A DNA stretch of 64,000 nucleotides, from the NCBI GenBank assembly GCA_001600175.1, contig BCJC01000006.1:573968-637967 (forward strand), in the 5' to 3' direction. Source of the stretch: Erythrobasidium yunnanense. Its lineage: Eukaryota; Basidiomycota; Cystobasidiomycetes; Erythrobasidiales; Erythrobasidiaceae. The notes beneath the pieces are model-generated. The model was not told where the DNA came from, did not search any database, and saw only the letters and a program-made list of their open reading frames with translations. The translations under genes and the position numbers were made by a program. Below, one piece after another: positions 34,008 to 43,868 of this stretch (its first letter is position 1; each line of letters opens with the position of its first letter).

Positions 34008-35457
34008 TTACTTCTGCACCAATTCCATCATTCTCCTCTCCAACCGCCTCTTATCCTCCGGATTCATGTTCATCCCCTCCAATTCGGCTTTAAAGCTTCT
34101 TGCCCAGTTCTCCCAATCCGTCTTACTCTTGCCCGGACTGAGCGTGCTCGGAGCATGGAATGTAAAGTCTCCAGCACTGCTATTACCGTTATTGTTGGAG
34201 TGATGCCCGAAGATGCGGCTGTTCAAGCTTGATGAACTCGTCTTTGCTTTAACGCGATTCGCACCCGCTACGATGGCAGCTTTGAACGTGCTGCTTGCTC
34301 CTCCGCCTCCTCCACTACCACCGTTCAATGTAGCAGCGCTTGGCTTGCGAAGCAGTTTTGAGGGAGATATAGTAGATTTGGACGCTGTGTTCTGGAGAGA
34401 TGGGAAGGGCACACTCGCATTCGTGCCAGACCTAGGTTGTAGGACTTCCCAATCTGCTTCTATAGCACCTTCTGCATTGTTGTTATCTGAGGAAGGAGGT
34501 GCAGAGCTTCCGGTAGTCTCGCTGTTCTTATCCACCGCTATATCGAGGACGCCGAGCGGGCTTCCATTCATCGAGTACGCTTGGATACTCTCGTTCCTCC
34601 TCGGCATACGTTTCGCAGTCTTGTTTCCATCGTTCGCGGTCACTGTCTTGCTGCTGCTCGTGAATATGGACCCTGAGCGGAATTGAGGTGTTTGAGGCAG
34701 ACGAGGGTTGATGGCGTATGGATTGACAGCGGAAGGTCTTGCTCTATAGATGAAGTTGCTCGTACTTGCTGAATTACTGCTGATGAAAGTCGATGAAGAT
34801 GCACGTGACCCAGCTGAAACGAGTCTGGGTCGAGATGCAGATCTCCCTATTCCCAAGCTATGACTGCTACTGGCTGTGTTGGTGCGTGATGGTGTTGGAG
34901 GTGCGGCTGTTCGCATGTTCTTGCGCGGTTTGGACGGTGAGCCAGCGTCGAGGTCGCTGTTGTTTATCTTTTCGGGGGATGCGTTAAGGACGCGTTTCCT
35001 GGCAGATCACAGCGTTAATGACATTCAGTCCATAGTATTGAATGGTGTATTACCGCTTCTTGACTGTCCTTTCTATATCCTGCTCGATGTCGTCCATGTT
35101 TCTTCTCACTTTCCCCTCGTTGTTGTGTTTCTCTACATTGTCGATGGATGCACCGTGTACTTGCAAGAACTGCGCTGCTGTCAGATGCGCTGCTGCTCCT
35201 TTGGCTAGTCTGGCCATCTCCCGCTCCAGCTGGCGTTTCAGCGTCGCCAGTCCTGCTGCCAGCTCATCCTCAATCATTCGACGACGCTCAGAGGCTGCGC
35301 AGGACACATCACAAGCATCAGATGCGTCTATTGTGACTATCTAGAAGCTGCAATTGCACCCACCCTCGAGGTCATAGTTGGCCAAGATTGCGACTGCTTG
35401 CTCGCTGTACGCTGTCGATGCCATCTGCATCTGCACTTCCACGTCCAGCTGAACCAT
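34008..35457 (-). CDS. Borealin/Nbl1-type chromosomal passenger complex subunit
   Basis: Exons 35364-35457, 35054-35294 and 34008-34998 give 441 residues. The N-terminal 110 residues are a long helix with the Nbl1/Borealin layout: EQAVAILANYDLE, ASERRRMIEDELAAGLATL, REMARLAKGAAAHLTAAQFL. This part forms the triple-helix bundle with survivin and INCENP homologs that targets Aurora kinase to centromeres and the spindle midzone. The remaining 330 residues are Ser/Asn/Pro-rich with basic clusters, and a charged helical end (WENWARSFKAELEGMNMNPE). Yeast Nbl1 is only the N-terminal part, so the long tail is more like animal borealin in layout. Confidence 0.72.
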
Positions 35458-35626
35458 GTTTGCTGTCTCGTATTGCTCTGGCTTCTTGCCTGTAGCCGGT
35501 TTGTGTTCGCGCTGATATCGAACAGAGGAGTGGCCAACGGAAACTTCGGAGATCTGAGACACACAAATATTTTGCAGATGATCAAAGGATGGATTGGCAG
35601 GTTGGTTCTGCTCCAATCACGACAAC
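35458..35626. promoter_or_regulatory. Divergent upstream region of the borealin-type gene and cytochrome c peroxidase
   Basis: 169 bases between two start codons. No specific motif recognised. Confidence 0.45.
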
Positions 35627-37054
35627 ATGCAAGAGTTCCACGACACGCCCAGCCTGGAACGATTCGACCGTGAGCTAACGATACAGAAGATTACCAAATC
35701 ATGTCCATCCTGCTCATACACAAAATGCCGTTCGCAGCCGTTCGCAAAGACATTCTAGGGATTCTCAAACAACCAGAAGTGCATTTTCCATCACCAGCAT
35801 CCATGGAAAATCACAAAATGAGCTGACGACAAATCGACAGTATGACGATGGAAGTGCAGGACCCGTCCTGGTCCGTCTAGCATGGCACGCATCTGGTACT
35901 TATGATCAAACGACAAGAACAGGGGGATCTCAAGGCGCTGGAATGCGCTACGAAGCGGAAGGAGGTAAAGTGACTTTCCTTTATATTCTCAGTATCGACT
36001 TTCCTGCTGATTCCCCTAAAAAGGTGACGAAGCGAATGCGGGACTGCAGCATGGTTTGTAATAACCCGCTTCCTTGTGTTGCCCTGATTTGCTGATATGG
36101 GCGGAAACTTCTGAAAAACAGCCAGGACATTCCTCGAGCCTATAAAGGCTAAGTACCCATTCATAACGTATTCAGAGTAGGGCACAAGCCTCTGCGTGGT
36201 TAGGAAGTTGCTGACCTGCTTCCTTTATCCCAGTCTTTGGACCCTGGCTGGCGTAGTTGCCATCAAAGCGATGGGCGGACCAGACATCAAGTGGAGGCCA
36301 GGTCGCACAGACTTCATGGATGATTCGCAAGTCCCTCCGAATGGCCGATTGCCAGATGCTGCTCAGGCTTCAGATCATATCAGACAGGTTCGTTCAGAAT
36401 CTGGCATAAAGGGGGTTTATCACGCTAATCTGAGGTCTTGCTGTAGGTATTCACTACACAGATGGGCTTTAATGACCAAGAGGCCGTCGCCCTTATCGGA
36501 GCGCATAATTTGGGGCGATGCCATTCGGATCGCAGTGGGTACGAAGGGCCATGGGTCGGTAGGTCCCTTTCATACAACTATTCAAAAGGATCCCAGCTTA
36601 TCTAAGTCCGTTTATAGGCAATCCCACACGTTTCTCGAACCTTTTCTTCAAGCAGCTTCTGAAGTTCAAATGGGAGAAGAAAATCTGGGACGGTCCTATA
36701 CAATATTCCAACACTTCCCTCGGCGAAGAGATGATGCTTCTTCCCACCGACATGGCCTTAATCGAAGACCCTATATTCAAGTCCTGGGTTGAGAAGTACG
36801 CCGAGGACAAAGAGCTGTTCTACGATCATTTCAGTAAAGCTTTCGCGAAGCTTATTGAACTGGGCGTGGATAGGAAGCATAATCCGTACGAGAGCGCACC
36901 GAAGAAAAATGATGAACCGGGAGCGAAAGGTGCGGGAGATGGAGAGGCACAGCCGCTGGCGGAGGAGAATGAGACGCATAAGAAGAGGGAGATGCAGAAG
37001 AAGAAGGGAGGTGGATGTCCCATGCATAGACCGGTCCTCAAAGCCAAGCTATAG
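35627..37054 (+). CDS. Cytochrome c peroxidase-type class I heme peroxidase
   Basis: Exons 35627-35669, 35687-35778, 35841-35964, 36024-36053, 36122-36176, 36234-36387, 36447-36558 and 36618-37054 give 348 residues. The distal heme side reads [14 protein letters not shown] (Arg, Trp and His in place), the proximal side [20 protein letters not shown], followed by the Trp used for electron transfer in cytochrome c peroxidase. The Asp partner sits in [14 protein letters not shown]. It reduces hydrogen peroxide with electrons from cytochrome c. There is no mitochondrial presequence, and a Lys-rich tail follows the catalytic domain ([17 protein letters not shown]). The first 45 residues are uncertain: the intron modelled at 35670-35686 is only 17 bases, too short for normal splicing, and the region between DYQI and [13 protein letters not shown] is longer than usual. 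Confidence 0.85.
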
Positions 37055-37376
37055 AATATATCGTTCCTGCATCTCTAGATTCAGTACAACTACGTTATAG
37101 ACCACTTCTGTCCTAGATTCTTAGTTGATTCCGAATAGAGTCCAGCATATCTAGATCAGATTACTAGTATTTAGACTATCGTTACCTCGGAATACCTACA
37201 GCATATCTAGATCGCACATACTAGTTATAGACCGCATCTCTATCAGAATATCTACAGCATTAGACTGATGCGGCCCGCGCACTGTCAACAGACCTTATCG
37301 ACTGTGCACGCCATTAACGAGGGTTTACAGAGAGTTTACAGAGGCGGGCGAAAGGCAGTGGACTGATAATTTAGAG
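37055..37376. other. Intergenic with short imperfect repeats
   Basis: The AT-richer gap between convergent genes holds AGCATATCTAGATC twice (near 37143 and 37200) and GTTATAGACC-type words twice (near 37094 and 37225). No gene is seen. Confidence 0.5.
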
Positions 37377-38900
37377 CTAACTCTTTTGTCCAGGTAAACT
37401 GTTGAGACTTGACGGCCCATCTTCGAGTAGTACCGCTCCAGGTATATCCTCCTCAGCCAGATAACCCAATTTCTCAGCCTGTACTGCTGTTTTCCTGTCG
37501 TTGGCTATCCGATCCAGGTCTGCTGAAGGCTGCTCTAGCATGACTCCACCAGGGATGGCATTATTTGTCATTTCGGCTAGCTTGGCTTCCTGTAGATCTC
37601 GTTGCCGTTCGAGCTTGGCGCGTACCGGCGAGGTAAAGTATGTAGGTGGTTTATCTCTGTTTGAACGCGCTCGCAAAGAGGGTGCTAAGAAAGGTCTTAG
37701 CCCTGAATCACGAAATGCACACTTAGCCGAACGTACCGATCGACACAGTATCATCTGTAGCTAGCGACTGAGTCCTTGTTTGCAAGGCATACTGTTGCGC
37801 AGGTGATGGAGCGTCATCATCCATGATAGAAGCCGTGTCATCTATGGTTGTCACAATATAGAGGCTTGGTGGACCCATATGCTCAGGAGTCGCTCGTACC
37901 GCAAAGTCTGCAGGAGACCTGGGCCCTTGAATCTCGCGCATTACTGGAGGGTCTTCTTTCGAGAAGTCCACTGCATCGCCCGCGTCTGTGTACCTAGATG
38001 CTCCGTTGCGAGTGGCGTTGCGAGAATGCCTCCGCCGACGGATGATGAACCACGCGACCAGACCTAGAAAGATGAGGAACAGGACGCTGGCTCCGACTGC
38101 TGCTCCGATAGTAGCGCCGGACACTCCAGACTTTCTGCTTTCTGCGCTTGCAGGAGCTGAGGTAGCGGCAGAAGCGGCGTCCACAGGCGCAGATATCGAA
38201 GGAGAAGGAGAGGCGGTAGCCGATATCGAGTCCGCCGCTGACAGTGGCCTGTACATAAAGTCCCTGAATTGCAAAGTCAGACTCGAATGTAAACATCTCA
38301 CGGAAGCTTACCAAACAACAGCTACCAGCTCTGGCGGCGAGTTCTTGATGAAAGTGATTGAATGCGAGGTCGGCGCCAGATCATTCTGCTCGAATACGAT
38401 GACGGTTTCGCCAGATACCGAGGCGTCGCGCCAAGAACAGTTGACGACGTGCTCGACACCGTCTAGAAGGAGCATTTCAATGCCTTGTGTCGAACTTCGT
38501 GTCGAACGCAAGGCGACATACGTGCCCTGTTGGTAAGTGGTTTAGCAATGATATTCCAGCGACCAAGCCGCGAGTGAGCTTACCTCGAAGCTGAAGGTTG
38601 CTGTAGCACCAGCAACGTTTGTGATATGACTGGCCTTGCCCTCCGTCAGCGCTGCAAGTTTAGGGTAGTAAGCGGATTGCATAAACATCGAAACGAGAAG
38701 TACCTACACCACTCCGGCGAATACTGGATTTGGGGATCGCTAGTCTGCGCATAGAGAATCTGTGCAGCGCTGTGTTGTTGAGAGTTAGCCCATTGGCCGT
38801 TTAGATCGTTCGCCTTGCAGGCGATTCACCATGGAATAGCGAGCAGAATAAGCGAGACTAGGCAGGACCTGCGGACTCTTGATGGGGATGAGAACAGCAT
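37377..38900 (-). CDS. Single-pass membrane protein with beta-sandwich-like ectodomain, tandem paralog 1
   Basis: Six exons (38830-38900, 38708-38769, 38584-38651, 38312-38526, 37737-38263, 37377-37702) give 422 residues. Exon 1 is a signal peptide (CLVSLILLAIP). The ectodomain begins QTSDPQIQYSPEW and continues GKASHITNVAGATATFSFEG, TYVALRSTRSSTQGIEMLLL, CSWRDASVSGETVIVFEQ, a layout I associate with basidiomycete surface proteins that have a galactose-binding-like fold. A Ser/Ala/Pro stalk leads to one membrane helix (GASVLFLIFLGLVAWFII) and an RRRRH stop-transfer. The cytoplasmic tail ends with two copies of an EK..L..(D/A)IPG(A/G)V(L/M)LE motif. Ligand and function unknown. Exons 2-4 have the same lengths as in the neighbour paralog. 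Confidence 0.78.
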
Positions 38901-39458
38901 CGTATCGCGCTGCCAAAGACGTTGTGCAAACGCTTCGCCCTTATGCGTATCGAGACATCCAGCAGCGTTCGTAGGGACAAGGCCGAGACCAAGCTGAACA
39001 CGCAGCTAGTAGGAGAGTACCGTTAATCTGAGCAAAGCAGAAATGTCCTCATCGCTCTTGCCCTTCATTGCGAAGCTGATCTCAAGGTGTGGATGGCAGC
39101 CGGCAGTCTTCTGTGGGAACTCAGCGACCTTATCGAAAGCAAGCCCGAGCTGGCTGTCAGAGCAGCGTGTATAATACCATTGCAGGCATCGCTACTGTAA
39201 GTGCTCCAGTCTCGGCTAAAGTGTGAATCGCAGCTGGAAAGATGACCGTTTTGCGTGAGTCCGTCACGATCCAATAATCGCGCTCGAGACAAAGCCGTTC
39301 TGACACCTCTCTCAATATCTGATTATTTCCTTTGCGAGGCCTAACACTATGTACTTTATACTGTACAACACCGTCTACGACTATTCACAGCATTACGGAG
39401 GTGTCTTAGGAGCAACATGCCTTACTGCATTCTTAACAAGGCTGATGCATATCTTACC
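38901..39458. other. Intergenic between the two membrane-protein paralogs
   Basis: Upstream region of paralog 1. A 75-codon - strand frame (39065-39292) lacks features. Nothing else is recognised. Confidence 0.45.
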
Positions 39459-41267
39459 CTAGCTTTTCTGTCTGAAGCCATGTCGAAGACTGGACGAAGG
39501 ATCCTCCAGTAAGACCGCTCCAGCAATGTCGTTTTGCATGAGGTGCGCGACCTTTTCATCCTGAACCGATCGCTTTCTCCTTGCTCCGAGGGCATTCAAT
39601 AAGCTGGGCGAGGGATCGTCTAGCAGTACTGCTCCTCCAGGCGTATCTTCTTCTTCCAAACGAGCCATCTTCTCATCCTGTACAGTTCGATTTCGCCCGC
39701 TGAATGCATTCATCAAAGTAGGCGAAGAATGTTCCAGGAGAACAGCTCCTGCTATGTTGCTGCTCGACAGATCGGCAAATTTGCCTTCCTGTAATTGCCG
39801 CTGTCCTGAGATGTTTACTTGATCCGTTGGAGATGATGAAGACGAAGAAGCATTGTTGTATGTCGTATTAATCGGATGATGGGCAGGTCCACCCATGGCT
39901 CGCGTTCTTGAGGTAATGTAGGTTGGTGGGCGGTCTCTGTTGGATTGTGCTCTCAACGACGGCGCTTTTAGCCACTAGCATTAGCGTGATGCCCGATAGC
40001 ACGATTCGTACTGGTCTTACCGATTGAGACGGTGTCCTCAGTCGCTTGCGACTGACTCCTCGTGTGCAAGGCATATTGCTGAGCAGGAGAAAGAGCGTCT
40101 TCGTCCAGCATAGATGCTGTATCATCGATACTTTTGGCCGGATAGGCATTCAAAGGGTACATATGCTCTGGATATCGCTGAATCGCAGCATAGTCTGTAG
40201 ATTGGCCTGGGTGTCCAGCTACGTTACGCATCATAAGAGGGTCTTCTTTCGCGCCAACACCACCGTGCTCGGAGTTGGGCTGTTGGGACATGAGACTGCG
40301 CATGCGTTTTCGTGTCCGCCTGAGTTTGCGGATCAGGAAGAAGAGAGCCAGAAGGACGAGGACAAGCACAGTCGCACCAACTGCCGCCCCGATAGTTGCG
40401 CCCGACACTCCAGACTTGCTGCTGCCCTTATCGGGCTCAGCTATGTAGATCGAAAACACAAAATCAGTGAGTCAGCCTTGTGAAAGGGGATGATCTCCTT
40501 ACATGCTATGCCACCGGCAGTCGGAGGCTATACAAACTGCATATATCAGCGCATCCATGCTTCTTATGTTCGTACTCACTGCAGTCGAGATAGCTCCCGA
40601 GATTGGTATGTACAGAAAGTCCCTAACTGCCAGCCTCAGCAGCCTTTACGCTTGTGAAGCTGACCGAGCTTACCAAATCACAGCGAGCGCCTCGGGTGGA
40701 GAAGTTTTAGTGAACTTGACCGAGTGCAGAGTAGGGCTCAAATCTCCAGCCTCGAAGACTATAACAGTGGTTCCGGACACGGAGGCATCTCGCCAAGAGC
40801 AGTTGACGAGATAGTCGCGCCCATCCAGATTGATACTTTCTATACCTTGAGTGGAGCTTCTTGTTGAGCGCAAGCCGACATACGTCCCCTTTTTCGATGC
40901 CCAAGAAAGCGAATCTCAACATAGGTTTTCCCGACCAGCAACACCAAAGAATCACCTCGAAGCTAAAGGAGGCTGTCGCACCAGTTGTGGTAGTGACATG
41001 ACTTGCTTTGCCCAAGGTCAGATCTGTTCAAGGCGTAGATGAGCGCATATCCAGGAAATGCTTGGTATGGAAGACTCACTCCACCCTGGCGAATATTGGA
41101 TGCGAGGGTCGCTTGTCTGTACGTAGACTTGCTGTGCAGCACTGTATATCGAACATCAGGATGAGGTCAGGTCCATGCCTTGCGAAGGCGCGCCAGAATC
41201 ACCAAAGAAGAGCCGGCAGTACAAGGGAGAAGTAGCAAATTTGACAGCCGCTCGGCCAGAACAGCAT
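39459..41267 (-). CDS. Single-pass membrane protein with beta-sandwich-like ectodomain, tandem paralog 2
   Basis: Eight exons (41203-41267, 41080-41141, 40956-41023, 40674-40888, 40580-40622, 40503-40527, 40021-40440, 39459-39964) give 467 residues. The signal peptide contains CYFSLVLPALL. The ectodomain parallels paralog 1: QTSDPRIQYSPGW, GKASHVTTTTGATASFSFEG, TYVGLRSTRSSTQGIESINL, CSWRDASVSGTTVIVFEA. The stalk is split by an extra intron that leaves a 25-base exon. One membrane helix follows (GATVLVLVLLALFFLIR) with a long basic stop-transfer. The cytoplasmic tail has three copies of the repeat found twice in paralog 1, each with (A/G)GAVLL(E/D). Role unknown; a sensor or cell-wall-facing receptor is conceivable but not shown. 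Confidence 0.78.
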
Positions 41268-41815
41268 GGTGGATCAGGCAGCCGCCGTGATTGTTGCAGC
41301 TCTGGGAAGTCGAGGTGTCGCAGCTAAAAGATCAGCAAGCGACAGAGGGCGCATCCTGCCCGTCCACGCTGACTGTGACACGCTTTGCATGCACATGGTG
41401 GACACGGATCGCTTCGTTCTTTGCGAAGCCGAATATCCGAGCTGGATCCCAGCCGAGCATCTTCTAAGACTTCTTGTCACTGCTTCTTCAGACATCTCTT
41501 CATCACGCTCGTTTGACAGCTGGTCGTGTAAAAGCTTGCATAGTGCTTGGTCGTCCGCGCAGTGGCTCGTACATGCTAGTCGACGCGGAAGAGTACGCGA
41601 GACGGAGTTGCTCAGAAGTCAAAAGGTACGACCACAGTAGCGAAAGCTGATAATCGACAGCAATCTATAGCAAGTTTGTAAATCTACTTGATTTTGCTGC
41701 CCTTCCTTCCCTTCTATCTCACCTGAACTGCCGCAAGTGTACCGGTATACCCTCAGAAGGCAGACTTGGACAGAGTCTAGCGAAGTGGGCATACCACTTC
41801 CGTACTAGTCTTCTT
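41268..41815. other. Intergenic upstream of membrane-protein paralog 2
   Basis: Frames on both strands (for example 41266-41640) have no recognisable domain. Promoter of paralog 2 and 3' flank of the next - strand gene are expected. Confidence 0.45.
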
Positions 41816-43103
41816 TCAAAGTACGTCGACATTCTTCCAGAAGTCTGTAGCTTTGAGGCGATACACGACCTCCGGCACTTCCGGCACTGACAAGTACATG
41901 GCAGTCTTGACCCCATACTTGCGCAGCGTCTGCTCTAGTTGTTGGTCCCCTGTAGTAATGAAAACTTGCCTTCTGCGAGGATCGTCTAGCAGGACAAAGT
42001 GGCAGAGGGAAACAAAGCAGGCTTCCAAGTGGGCTGGGGAGCCTTGTTCCGCCGACGGAATTGAGATACCTGCAGTGCATCTATCAGTCTACCAACCGCA
42101 TCTGAGCTGAACGAAAGTGAGACAGCTTACACAGACCGCCCTTGTCTACGTCGCCGTCGTTCTCAAGGCTGAGATTGTCGATTGCCTTCGAAGTCTGGAT
42201 CAGTACATCGATGCTGTACCGAGCCTGCGCTGTTGCGTCCTTCCTGCAGGACAGGCGGACGCCCTCGGCATTCTCTATCTTGATAGGCTCAAATTGTATG
42301 TATGCAGACAGGCTGGGACTGTATCTCGTGTAGATTGTATTGGTTGAGGGGCCGGAGTATATACGCGACGAATGAAGGCAGCTCCATTTGTCACCGAGGG
42401 AGGGAGCCAGGGGAGAGAGGAAAGTCGGGTCCAAGTAGGCGTAGAGTCCCAGTATTGTAGACGGTCCGATAGTCCGCGAAAGAAGTCCCAGACGCTGAAT
42501 TACTTGGTAGGCATCCCGATGCACTTCGTTGATGTCTGGTGGCCATAGAGTGATCGTCTGTGATGTAGCTTGACGACATATAACGGCGTATAGGCAGCTG
42601 ACGACAGCTCTCGACAGGCTCAGAGACTGAGCAAAATTGAGTGGCTGCTTGCAAGGATGCAATCGTATATCCCAACCAGGGTCGTGCCGGCGAGTCTGTT
42701 CCATGCTGCATATCATACCATCTACTTCGCAGCCAGCGGCCCTGTCACCGACGAGCTTGACAGTCGGGCAAGGCGTCAGAAGAGCGCGGAAGCTCGACGT
42801 ATCGTTATCTCCTTGCGTGAAAGGAACGACTTCTGACGGACCCTCTGCTGATGTCTCCTCGACCGGTTCGGTGTTCACGTCAGGAGGTTTCCAGTTCATG
42901 GAGTAGCTCGAAGAAAACTTTGTAGTGGAGGGAGGGAAGGAAGTGGTCGGCACTGCCTGACGGCCAGGTGGTAAGATGCCTGGAATGGGACCCATAGGTC
43001 GCGGGCTTCCAGTACCAAAAGAAGGAGCAGGAGTACTACTGCTAGGTTCTGCTGCTACAGCAGCCGTATCCTGTTCGGGCCGCCAATTCATCGAGTATGC
43101 CAT
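41816..43103 (-). CDS. Unknown protein with two YSMNW(R/K)P motifs and a possible PIN-like C-terminal part
   Basis: Exons 42131-43103 and 41816-42069 encode 408 residues. I do not recognise the family. The first 80 residues are Pro/Ser-rich and carry the same short motif twice: AYSMNWRPEQD at the very start and SYSMNWKPPD about 65 residues later. The middle looks folded (VKLVGDRAAGCEVDGMICSM, LSLSRAVVSCLYAVICRQAT). The C-terminal exon reads HLEACFVSLCHFVLLDDPRR, VFITTGDQQLEQTLRKYGVK, TAMYLSVPEVPEVVYRL. The pattern 'ITxDxxLxxxLxxxGVxT' resembles the end of PIN nuclease domains, but the other catalytic acids were not located, so this is only a hint. Confidence 0.6.
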
Positions 43104-43868
43104 GACCGCGTCTTGCCTTGTGACTTTATCGTGTTCGCATCAAGTGGTGTTCTCGCGCACAAGGCTCAATGAGGTAGCTTGAAGATGTCTAGATCCACGT
43201 CAAGTGCCAGCTTGCTTAGACGGTCCTGCGAAACAGCCGAAGGCAAGATGCAAACACGCTGGAATCTCAGAACGATGCCCAGCTGGACGAGCTGCATAGC
43301 AAACTGAGGTCGCTTCACGCAGTCAGTCATCAGATAGAGCCAGTATCACTGCATTATGCTGAAGAAAGCGCCTGTTCGCAGGTAACAATCGACATCCATA
43401 ACGACTCGCGAGCCCAGAACTCAATACTAGACAACACCGTGCGCTGGACCTTCCTTCCCCGTCCTTTTGACCTTTCTTACGCATGTTTCCTGCCCAGTCC
43501 TCCACTTTCGATTCCTTCTCAAGCTCCCTGACCAACTCTGCCAACCGTCTAGGCCGACATGTTACAAGTCAGCAAGGGCAAGGGCGGACGCTATTGTATG
43601 CGATAGGAGCAGTGTTTGTCCTCTTTGTCTGCTATCGGCTATTCCTGTAGCGATTATGGGTCAGTGTCAGTAGTATCAGTTGCGAAACTAAGTTACCACC
43701 ATCTACGGACAAGCGAACCACTAAAACGTGACGACAAGCTACTACTAATGTATATGCTAGGTACAGGGACTGTCGTTTATAAACTTTGCTGAAACTACGG
43801 GACAGACTATACGGTACCTTCAGCATGAAAACGAAATGTACGAATTAAGATCATTATGTAGCGACAGA
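43104..43868. other. Intergenic upstream of the unknown protein
   Basis: About 760 bases with no supported gene. Short frames on both strands lack features. It should contain the promoter of the 41.8-43.1 kb gene and the 3' UTR of the kinase. Confidence 0.45.
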
